NCBI GenBank assembly: GCA_963777045.1
Contig: CAVZPD010000029.1
Coordinates: forward strand, 33,606-97,605
Length of the DNA stretch: 64,000 nucleotides
Reading direction: 5' to 3'
Origin: JAPSGM01 sp963777045
Lineage (GTDB): Bacteria; Chloroflexota; Limnocylindria; QHBO01
Shown: piece by piece, positions 35,222 to 44,289 of the stretch
Position numbering within the stretch: the stretch's first letter is position 1
How the letters are laid out: every line of letters begins with the position of its first letter
Translations under genes and position numbers: made by a program
Notes under the pieces: generated by a model
What the model saw: only the letters and a program-made list of their open reading frames with translations
Told to the model about the DNA's origin: nothing
Databases searched by the model: none

Positions 35222-36874
35222 GTGATGGCGCGTTCACGGCTCCTGCTCATCGCCGGCGCACTGCTGCTGGCCGGTGCTGCCGCGGCGTTCGTGCTGCTCG
35301 GGCCGATGGCCAGCGGATCGAACGCCCTGCCCGCGCCCCGCTACGTCGAGGAGGCGGCGGCCGCCGGCATCGACCACGCCTACACGGGTGACTTCAACTT
35401 CTTCGTCGGCGGCGGCGTGGCCGCCTTCGACTGCAACGACGATGGTCGCCAGGACCTCTTCCTCGCCGGCGGGGCCGGTCCAGCGGCCCTCTACCGCAAC
35501 GAGAGCGCGGTCGGTGGCGCCCTCCGCTTCGCGCGCATGAGCGATGCCGGGACCGACCTGCCGGACGTCACCGGTGCCTACCCGCTCGACGTGGACGGTG
35601 ATGGACGGACCGACCTCGCCGTGCTGCGCCTCGGCGAGAACGTCCTGCTTCGCGGGCTCGGTGACTGCCGCTTCGAGCGGGCCAACGAAGCGTGGGGCTT
35701 CGATGGCGACAGCGTCTGGTCGACGGCGTTCAGCGCGACCTGGGAGGGGGCCAACGCGCTGCCGACGCTCGCGGTCGGCAACTACCTGCAGCTCGACGCG
35801 GACGGCGAGGCGACGTTCGACTGCCAGGAGAACGCGCTCATCCGCCCCCCGAGCGACGGCACGCGCTACGCGTCGCCCGTGGCACTCGCTCCCGGCTACT
35901 GTCCCCTCTCGATGCTCTTCAGCGACTGGAGCCGCACCGGCCATCGTGACCTGCGCGTCTCGAACGACCGCCACTACTACGGCGAGCTGAGCGACGGCCA
36001 GGAGCAGCTGTGGCGCATCGACCCGGGCCAGGCGCCGACGCTCTACTCCGCGGCGGACGGCTGGCAGACGGTCAAGGTGTGGGGCATGGGAATCGCGAGC
36101 TACGACGTCACCGGCGACGGGATCCCGGAGGTCTTCCTGACCAGCCAGGGCGACAACAAGCTGCAGACGCTGGCCGAGGGGACCGACGGTCCGGACTACC
36201 GGGACATCGCCCTGGGTCGTGGCGTGACCGCCCATCGGCCCTACATCGGCGACACCAACCTGCCATCCACCGCCTGGCACCCGGAGTTCCAGGACGTCAA
36301 CAACGACGGCCTGGTGGACCTCTTCGTCTCGAAGGGCAACGTCAGCGCACAGCTCGACTTCGCGAACCGCGACCCCAGCAACCTGCTCATCGGCCAGGCC
36401 GACGGCACCTTCAGGGAGGAGGCGGAGGCGGCGGGCGTCGTGAGCTTCGCCAAGGCGCGGGGCGCCGCGATGGTCGATCTCAACCTGGACGGTCTGCTCG
36501 ACCTCGTCGTCGTCAACCGCCTCGAGAACGTGAAGGTCTACCGCAACCTCGGCGCCGGCGACGCGGCATCCGCCGAGCCGATGGGCCACTGGGTCGGCAT
36601 CCGCCTGGAGCAGCCGACGCCCAATCCCGATGCTGTCGGGGCGTGGCTGGAGGTGACGGCCGGCGGCCGGACCATGACGCGCGAGCTGACGGTCGGCGGC
36701 GGCCACGTCAGCGGCGAGCTGGGCTGGATCCACTTCGGCCTGGGCGACGCAGCCGAGGCCAGCATCACGGTCACCTGGCCGGATGGCAGCGTGGAGGGGC
36801 CCATGGACCTCCCCGCCGATGGGTTTGCCATCATCCGACGCGGCGCCGGCAAGGCTGAGGCGTGGACGCCGTGA
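35222..36874 (+). CDS. Exported FG-GAP/VCBS repeat protein with a C-terminal UnbV/ASPIC domain
   Basis: The 550-residue protein begins with a hydrophobic signal or anchor (about 6-28). At least five calcium-binding-like FG-GAP blades follow: DCNDDGRQDLFL, DVDGDGRTDLAVL, DVTGDGIPEVFLT, DVNNDGLVDLFVS and DLNLDGLLDLVVV. These form a beta-propeller outside the cell. The last roughly 90 residues, GAWLEVTAGGRTMTRELTVGGGHVSGE and ITVTWPDGSVE, match the UnbV/ASPIC module of CRTAC1-like proteins. The ligand is unknown; its place in a sugar locus suggests carbohydrate or surface binding. GTG and ATG starts are adjacent (35222/35225). Confidence 0.88.
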   Translation: MMARSRLLLIAGALLLAGAAAAFVLLGPMASGSNALPAPRYVEEAAAAGIDHAYTGDFNFFVGGGVAAFDCNDDGRQDLFLAGGAGPAALYRNESAVGGALRFARMSDAGTDLPDVTGAYPLDVDGDGRTDLAVLRLGENVLLRGLGDCRFERANEAWGFDGDSVWSTAFSATWEGANALPTLAVGNYLQLDADGEATFDCQENALIRPPSDGTRYASPVALAPGYCPLSMLFSDWSRTGHRDLRVSNDRHYYGELSDGQEQLWRIDPGQAPTLYSAADGWQTVKVWGMGIASYDVTGDGIPEVFLTSQGDNKLQTLAEGTDGPDYRDIALGRGVTAHRPYIGDTNLPSTAWHPEFQDVNNDGLVDLFVSKGNVSAQLDFANRDPSNLLIGQADGTFREEAEAAGVVSFAKARGAAMVDLNLDGLLDLVVVNRLENVKVYRNLGAGDAASAEPMGHWVGIRLEQPTPNPDAVGAWLEVTAGGRTMTRELTVGGGHVSGELGWIHFGLGDAAEASITVTWPDGSVEGPMDLPADGFAIIRRGAGKAEAWTP

Positions 36875-36967
36875 GCGGCGGATGGAGGCTGCGCGAGCTG
36901 CCGCCTCGAACCGCCCGACCTGCCTGCCGCCGTTCCTGCTGCGCCCGGATCGGCTCATGGTGAGCAC

Positions 36968-37825
36968 GTGAAGGCCCTGCGGGTCGCTTCTGACGAGCTG
37001 GAGATCGAGCTGTTGCCGGAGCTGGGGGGACGGTGGCATCGGCTGCGTGCCTTCGGAGCGGACCTGCTGCGGACGCCGGACGAGCTGGACGCCTACCGGC
37101 GTGAGCCGTTCTTCTGGGGCAGCTTCGTGATGGCGCCGTGGTGCAACCGGATGGCGGCCGGCGCGCAGCACGTCGCGGGCAGGAGCGTCGACCTCCCCGC
37201 CAACTTCCCCGATGGGACCGCGATCCACGGCCAGGTGCAGGCCCTCGCCTGGGAGGTCGCGGCGCCCGGCATGCTGCGGGTGACGGCCGGTGGCCACGGC
37301 TGGCCGTGGCGGTACGAGGTCACACAGCGTCTCGACGTCGCGGGCCGCCGCCTGCGCCTGCACCTCGAGGTCGTCAACCGCTCGACCGAAGCGATGCCGG
37401 CCGGCATCGGCGTCCACCCCTGGTTTCGGCAGCCGATCGAGCTCACCATCGCAGCCGATCGCGTCTTCACCTCGAACGAGGCAAGCCCGCCCGAGCCGGT
37501 GCCCGTCGGCGCCGAGCACGACCTGCGCACGCCGCGTCCAATGCCGCCAGAGCTGGACGCGACCTGGGCCGGGCTGCGGGGGCCGGAGGTTGCGGAGATT
37601 CGTTGGCCGGAGCTGGGGATCAGCGCCAGCATGCGCACCTCTCCCGAGGGCGCGTACCTGTGCGCAGCGAGCCCGGCGGCGCTCGCTGCGGTCGCCATCG
37701 AGCCGCAGACGCATGCGCCCGATGGACTGCGCCGCCTGCTCAACGCTGAGCCGGGTGGCCTCCGCTGGCTCGAACCAAGGTTGACCCTCCACCTCGCGAT
37801 CGAGATCGAATTTCGGGAGGCGTGA
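36968..37825 (+). CDS. Aldose 1-epimerase family protein (mutarotase-like)
   Basis: The 285-residue galactose-mutarotase fold interconverts sugar anomers. Candidate catalytic residues are His in AIHGQVQALAWEV (about 81), the second His in GIGVHPWFRQP (about 148) and the C-terminal Glu in VAIEPQTHAPDG. The start is the GTG at 36968; upstream DNA has no good ribosome-binding site. It could supply the anomer required by the isomerase or dehydrogenases. Confidence 0.88.
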   Translation: MKALRVASDELEIELLPELGGRWHRLRAFGADLLRTPDELDAYRREPFFWGSFVMAPWCNRMAAGAQHVAGRSVDLPANFPDGTAIHGQVQALAWEVAAPGMLRVTAGGHGWPWRYEVTQRLDVAGRRLRLHLEVVNRSTEAMPAGIGVHPWFRQPIELTIAADRVFTSNEASPPEPVPVGAEHDLRTPRPMPPELDATWAGLRGPEVAEIRWPELGISASMRTSPEGAYLCAASPAALAAVAIEPQTHAPDGLRRLLNAEPGGLRWLEPRLTLHLAIEIEFREA

Positions 37826-37893
37826 GCCATGCCGTCCGGCACTGGTGGCCAGCGGGGTCACGACCGAGCATTGCGGGCGAGGAGGACTTGCTC

Positions 37894-38352
37894 ATGACCA
37901 ATTCGACGCCTCTTCGGGTGCCGATCGCCGGCTGGATCTCCATCATCTTCCTGGTGCTGCTCGGCATCGGGGCCCTGTCCGGCGGCGCCACGCTCGTGGT
38001 CAAGCCGGACGGCAGCATCATGGGCTTCGACACCGACATCCTGGCCGGCAGCCCGTTCACCGACTTCCTGGTTCCGGGGCTGATCCTAGGCGGGCTGTTC
38101 GGCATCGGATCGCTGGTGGTGGCGGTGCTCGGCGCTCGCCGCCTGGCGGCCGCGCCATTCCTGGCCTTCGCGATCGGTTTCGGCCAGATGCTGTGGATCA
38201 TCGTCCAACTCGCCATCATCAAGGAGCTCAGCTTCCTGCATCCGACGATGTTTGGGATCGGGCTCGTCATCGCCGTATCAGCGGCTGCCTGGGGTTGGGG
38301 CTCGTTCCACGCCTGGATGCTGCGCCGCGCGCCGGCGCCGCGCGCAGCCTAG
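37894..38352 (+). CDS. Four-helix membrane protein, unknown function
   Basis: The 152-residue protein has hydrophobic helices at about 12-32, 55-77, 88-108 and 117-138. A short outside loop VVKPDGSIMGFDTDILAGSP lies between the first two, and the tail is basic. The ATG at 37894 has AGGAGG 8 nt upstream, a much better start than the upstream extension. No family is recognised. It follows the epimerase by 68 bp and is followed at once by a hairpin. Confidence 0.75.
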   Translation: MTNSTPLRVPIAGWISIIFLVLLGIGALSGGATLVVKPDGSIMGFDTDILAGSPFTDFLVPGLILGGLFGIGSLVVAVLGARRLAAAPFLAFAIGFGQMLWIIVQLAIIKELSFLHPTMFGIGLVIAVSAAAWGWGSFHAWMLRRAPAPRAA

Positions 38353-38353
38353 C

Positions 38354-38383
38354 GGCGCCCGCCTCGTCGCGACGAGCGGCGCC
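38354..38383 (+). terminator. GC-rich hairpin directly after the membrane protein stop
   Basis: GGCGCC at 38354 through GGCGCC ending at 38383 forms a long imperfect stem around CTCGTCGCGACGAG, beginning 2 nt after the TAG. There is no T-tract. It probably ends the plus-strand sugar gene series. Confidence 0.5.
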
Positions 38384-38519
38384 TGGCCGGCGGTGAGCTG
38401 CAAGCCCTCATGCTGCTCGGGCCCGGCGAGAGCCTGCCCCTTGAGGTGGAGATGGCGTTTCCCCGCTCCGATCCCTGACGTCGGGCGCTGGCGAGCTTTC
38501 GGCGTCCGGCTGACGGGCG

Positions 38520-38888
38520 CTATGGAGTGGGCGGGTCCGCTGCGGCCGACGAGGCCGACCATTCTTCGACGATCATGCCGTCGCGGACGATGAACAGGTG
38601 GAACCTCGTCAGCCGGCCATCCTCCCCGCTCCACGTCTCCTTGGTCAGCACCTTCTCCCCGTCGGCGATGACCTCGTCGAGCGAAACACGGAGCGTCGGA
38701 TCGTGCTCGAGGTAGCGCGAGACGACGAAGCGGATCCCCTCCCTGCCGGGCCGCTGGCCATCACCCGGCGAGTGGTCGACGACGTCGGGCGCCCAGTACT
38801 CGTCGATGGCATCCAGACGGCGCGCATTCAGCAGCTCGTCCAGCGCCCGCCGCACGATGGTCGCCGGGCTGGACGATCCCGCTGCCAC
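38520..38888 (-). CDS. SnoaL-like / ester cyclase fold protein
   Basis: The 122-residue NTF2-like fold has ALDELLNARRLDAIDEYWAPDVVDHSPGDGQRPGREGIR and VSLDEVIADGEKVLTKETWSG, a pattern common in SnoaL-like polyketide-cyclase relatives. The reaction is unknown. The GTG at 38886-38888 lies 8 nt after the rpoD stop; the much longer upstream frame is the antisense-like shadow inside rpoD. It is probably read with dnaG-rpoD. Confidence 0.8.
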   Translation of the reverse strand: MAAGSSSPATIVRRALDELLNARRLDAIDEYWAPDVVDHSPGDGQRPGREGIRFVVSRYLEHDPTLRVSLDEVIADGEKVLTKETWSGEDGRLTRFHLFIVRDGMIVEEWSASSAAADPPTP

Positions 38889-38896
38889 GGTCGCGG

Positions 38897-40876
<1,980 letters not shown>

Positions 40877-40877
40877 G

Positions 40878-42704
40878 CTAGGTCCTCCTCGCGCCCGCCG
40901 CCACGGGCGGTTCATGCATCTCTCGGGTTGCCTCGGCCTTCTCCCGGCCGAGCTGGATGAGTCGTTGTTCGATGGCGGCCAGTCGCTGCCGGTCGCCGTC
41001 CCGCTGTGCCTCCTCGAGGAGGAGGCGGCCGTCCCGCAGGTCCTCGTCGATGCGCTGGATCCGGAGCCGAAGGAGCGTCGACTTGAGCACCGTGCTCGCC
41101 TCCTCCGCATCGAGGCGCTCGTCGCGTCCGGCTGCGAGCCGGGCCAGCAGGTCACGCGCCAGCTCGGCCGATCCCGGATCGAGTCCCGCCACGAACGCCT
41201 CGAGCGACGCGCTCTTCGTGGCGGTGCCGTTGGCGGCTGCCAGGTGACGGCGCCACGCGCTGACCAGCGTCAACGCGGCCGCGTCCCGAAGCGGGATGGG
41301 GGCCTCCGCCGGCAGTTCGGCCGCCAGGTTCGGGTAGCCGAGCAAGAGCTGGAGCAGCTGCGCCTCCAACGGCGGGAGCGCCGTCGATTCGCCCTCCACC
41401 GGCGCCGGCGGCCGAATGGGAATCGGCCGTGGTCCGTGCGCCAGGTCCTCGCGCAGGATGCGCTCGTCGATGCCGGCCAGGCTGGCCAGCTGCGGCACGT
41501 AGGAATCCCGCTCCACGCGATCCGGGATGCGCCGCAGCAGGTCGAGCATGCGACGGGTGTAGGCGCTGCGCCCGGTCGGCTGCCGCATGTCGAACTCGCC
41601 GGCCGCTCGTCGCATGAAGTACGGCAGCAGCTCCTCCGCCTCGGCGATGGCCTGGCGCCAGCTGGCCGGATCGGTGCGGATCAGCTCGTCGGGATCCTTG
41701 CCGGCCGGGATGCGCACCACGCGCACCTTGGTGACCACCCCGCCCAGCTCCTCCAGGAGGCCCCGCTGGGTGGCTGCCTCACCCGCGACGTCGACGTCGT
41801 AGGCGAGCGCCACCGCGTCGGCGTAGCGGTTGGCCAGCGCGACCTGTCCGGCGGTGAGGGCCGTGCCGAGGCTGGCGACGACGTTGCCGAAGCCGGCCTG
41901 GTGGGCGGCCATCACATCGGTATAGCCCTCGACGATCACCGCCAGCTTCTCGCGCCGGATCGCCTGCTTGGCGAGGTCGATGCCGAAGAGGGTCCGGCTC
42001 TTGTCGAAGAGCGGTCCCGCCGGCGAGTTGAGGTACTTGGGTCCCTCCGCATCGGGCAGGATGCGGCCGCCCAGACCCACCGCTCGCCCTGACGCGTCGC
42101 GAATGGGAATGATGATCCGGCCGCGGAACTTGTCGATCACCCCGCCGCGATTCGACGGCGAGGCGAGCCCCGCCCCGATGAGCTCCTCGTTGCTGAATCC
42201 GCGCCCGATGAGCCGCCTCGTCAGTGCCTCCCAGGTGTTCGGCGCATAGCCGATGGCGAAGCGCTCCAGCGTCTCGGGGCTGAATCCTCGATCCTGCAGG
42301 TAGGTCCGCGCCCGCTCGGCCTGGTGCGCCTGAAGCAGGACCTCGCGGTACCAGGCGATGGCGCCTTCCAGCGCACCGCGCAGGCGCTTGTTGCGTCGAT
42401 CCTCGCGCGCGGAGCGCTCGGAGAGCTCGACGCCCGCCTTCTCGGCCAGCGCGACCAGCGCCTCGCGGAAATCCATCCCGTCGCGACGCATCAGGAACGT
42501 GAAGATGTCGCCGCCCTCGCCGCAGCCGAAGCAGTGCCAGGTCTCGCGGTCCGGGCTCACGATGAACGACGGCGTCTTCTCGGCGTGGAACGGGCACAGG
42601 CCCTTGTAGGCTGAGCCGGCGCGCTTGAGCGCAACCGTCTCGCCCACGACGTCGAGCACGGGCAGCTTGGATTTGATCTCGGTGGTGATCCCCGAGGAGG
42701 TCAT
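40878..42704 (-). CDS. dnaG: DNA primase
   Basis: The 608-residue protein makes RNA primers for replication. An N-terminal zinc ribbon (Cys37, His40, Cys58, Cys61; CPFH and CFGC) is followed by the RNA polymerase domain, and the TOPRIM motifs IVEGYTDVMAAHQAG and AYDVDVAGEAA. A C-terminal helical, helicase-interacting region ends it. The ATG at 42702-42704 has no clear ribosome-binding site. dnaG-rpoD is the classical macromolecular-synthesis pairing, here lacking rpsU. Confidence 0.96.
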   Translation of the reverse strand: MTSSGITTEIKSKLPVLDVVGETVALKRAGSAYKGLCPFHAEKTPSFIVSPDRETWHCFGCGEGGDIFTFLMRRDGMDFREALVALAEKAGVELSERSAREDRRNKRLRGALEGAIAWYREVLLQAHQAERARTYLQDRGFSPETLERFAIGYAPNTWEALTRRLIGRGFSNEELIGAGLASPSNRGGVIDKFRGRIIIPIRDASGRAVGLGGRILPDAEGPKYLNSPAGPLFDKSRTLFGIDLAKQAIRREKLAVIVEGYTDVMAAHQAGFGNVVASLGTALTAGQVALANRYADAVALAYDVDVAGEAATQRGLLEELGGVVTKVRVVRIPAGKDPDELIRTDPASWRQAIAEAEELLPYFMRRAAGEFDMRQPTGRSAYTRRMLDLLRRIPDRVERDSYVPQLASLAGIDERILREDLAHGPRPIPIRPPAPVEGESTALPPLEAQLLQLLLGYPNLAAELPAEAPIPLRDAAALTLVSAWRRHLAAANGTATKSASLEAFVAGLDPGSAELARDLLARLAAGRDERLDAEEASTVLKSTLLRLRIQRIDEDLRDGRLLLEEAQRDGDRQRLAAIEQRLIQLGREKAEATREMHEPPVAAGARRT

Positions 42705-42735
42705 ACGCGTGGCGGGTCCTGCAGGCTCCGGGTGG

Positions 42736-42785
42736 TTGTCAAGGGGTTTGTCAATAGGGTCACTAACATTCTACGCACTTGTCAA
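42736..42785. promoter_or_regulatory. Three TTGACAA heptamers upstream of dnaG-rpoD
   Basis: On the minus strand TTGACAA occurs at 42779-42785, 42748-42754 and 42736-42742 (starts 31 and 12 bp apart). Each looks like a perfect -35 core. The only TA-rich hexamer nearby (TAGAAT, 42768-42773) is at the wrong distance for an ordinary promoter. They may be repeated regulator sites shared by dnaG and the divergent sigma-like gene. Confidence 0.4.
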
Positions 42786-42967
42786 CACATCGGTTCACCT
42801 GCGGGGCCGATGCTTGCCATGACCACGGGGTCTCGCGCTACACTCCGAGGCACCCCTCGGCACCGGACCGCCCCGCACGCTCCACGGCGGCGGCGCAGCG
42901 GCCACCGCCCGAGCGGTGGAGGGACGCAACGAGCATCCAGCAGCAGCAGTCCGCGAACCCCGGCCCG

Positions 42968-43540
42968 ATGAGTGACCGCCCCGCGGCCGTGCTGCAGGCA
43001 GCCTTCCGGGACGTCCACGGGCCGCGCCTCCACGGCTTCGCCCTGCTGCTGACCCTGGGGAACCGACCGCTGGCGGCGACGGTGGCCGCCCAGGCCCTGG
43101 CCGAGGGCGCCCGGCGAGCGAGCGAGCTGCGGCACCCGGAGCGTGCCGCCGCATGGCTGCGCAGGCGCGTGCTGCGCGGCCTCCCGCGTGATCCGGCACC
43201 CCTCACGCGAGCCTCGGAGCCCCAGCGACGTGCGGCGCTGCGATCGCTCGGTGCCGCGGACGAGGTCTTCGACGCGCTGGCCGCCCTGGGCACGGAGGCA
43301 CGTGCGCTGCTCGTCCTGACCGCCATCGAGCGGTTCTCGGAACGCGACGTCGAGTCCATCCTGGATCGACGCGACGCGGACCGGCGACGGCTGCTTCTGC
43401 AGGCCCGTGCCACCTACCTCGCGCGCGCGACCGAGCATCCTCTTGGTCCCGCACCATCTCCGGTATGGCGGGACAGCCTCACCGCACGTATCCAAGACGA
43501 GGCAGCCCGGACGCTGGGGACTGCGGTCGATCACCAATGA
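42968..43540 (+). CDS. Degenerate ECF-type sigma factor-like protein
   Basis: This 190-residue protein has the size and layout of an ECF sigma. The N-terminal half (FRDVHGPRLHGFALLLTLGNRPLAATVAAQAL) resembles region 2 without its aromatic promoter-melting residues. The C-terminal half, ALAALGTEARALLVLTAIERFSERDVESILD, resembles region 4. Its partner downstream is a membrane protein with a zinc anti-sigma motif and an ATGA overlap, which strongly supports the call. Key residues are weak, so it may be a co-regulator rather than an active sigma. Confidence 0.65.
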   Translation: MSDRPAAVLQAAFRDVHGPRLHGFALLLTLGNRPLAATVAAQALAEGARRASELRHPERAAAWLRRRVLRGLPRDPAPLTRASEPQRRAALRSLGAADEVFDALAALGTEARALLVLTAIERFSERDVESILDRRDADRRRLLLQARATYLARATEHPLGPAPSPVWRDSLTARIQDEAARTLGTAVDHQ

Positions 43541-44277
43541 GCCACCCCCCGCGACCCGAGGCCGACGACCAGCATGCCCGCTTCCTGGACTGGCTGATCC
43601 GAGGCGCCGAGGGCTCCCCGGGACGCGATGTGACGGTGCACGCAGCCTACTGCGACGCCTGCCGGGCGCGGGCGAGCGCGTTCGACGCGCTGGCGCTGGT
43701 CGACCCTGGCCGCGCAGCCATGCCACCCTCGCGCACGGTGCAGTCGGCGCTGGTCGGCCGCCCGGCCCGGGCGCTGCGACTGCTGGCGGGCAGCACGGCA
43801 GCACTCCTGCTGTTGGGCGGCGGCGCAGCCGCCGTTGGCCGCTTCCCGGGACTTCCGGGCGCGGCGTCGGGAGCGGCAGCGACCCCCGTCCAGGCCGTCC
43901 TCGGTGCGACGGGCCGGCCGTCGCCGACGGCGTCCGCCACGGTTCCACCGCCATCCGCCGGCGCGACGGCGACGGCTCAACCGGCTTCGGTCGAGCCGAG
44001 CCGAGCTCCTGCGCCGGCCACCCCGGCGCCGGCCACGCCGGCGCCAGCCACGCCACCACCGACCACGCCGCGCCCGACGGTGGCGGCCACGCCGCAGCCG
44101 ACGCTGCCGAACACTCCGTCGCCGACCGTGGCCGCCACGCCGAGCGCGACCGCATCGGCATCGCCGACATCCACGCCCACGGCGGCGGCGACGGCCACGC
44201 CGAGCGCTACGGCCGCCGAGAGCCCGGCGGCCACTCCGACCCCGACCGAGACGCCGGGCCCTGCTCCGGACGCCTGA
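43537..44277 (+). CDS. Membrane protein with a zinc anti-sigma motif and a Pro/Thr-rich exported tail
   Basis: The 246-residue protein has HAAYCDAC at 35-42, the HxxxCxxC zinc anti-sigma motif. A single transmembrane segment (about 79-101) follows. The roughly 120-residue exterior is almost entirely Ala, Pro, Thr and Ser, with repeats such as TPAPATPAPATP (about 165-180). The tail could span the wall or be glycosylated. The ATG overlaps the sigma-like gene's stop. It should hold that protein at the membrane until a surface signal arrives. Confidence 0.75.
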   Translation: MSHPPRPEADDQHARFLDWLIRGAEGSPGRDVTVHAAYCDACRARASAFDALALVDPGRAAMPPSRTVQSALVGRPARALRLLAGSTAALLLLGGGAAAVGRFPGLPGAASGAAATPVQAVLGATGRPSPTASATVPPPSAGATATAQPASVEPSRAPAPATPAPATPAPATPPPTTPRPTVAATPQPTLPNTPSPTVAATPSATASASPTSTPTAAATATPSATAAESPAATPTPTETPGPAPDA

Positions 44278-44289
44278 GGCGGCCCAGGG

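Noticed and set aside
35234..37861. 875-residue minus-strand frame across the FG-GAP and mutarotase genes
   Set aside because: It spans two clearly real plus-strand genes and their spacer and has no recognisable domain.
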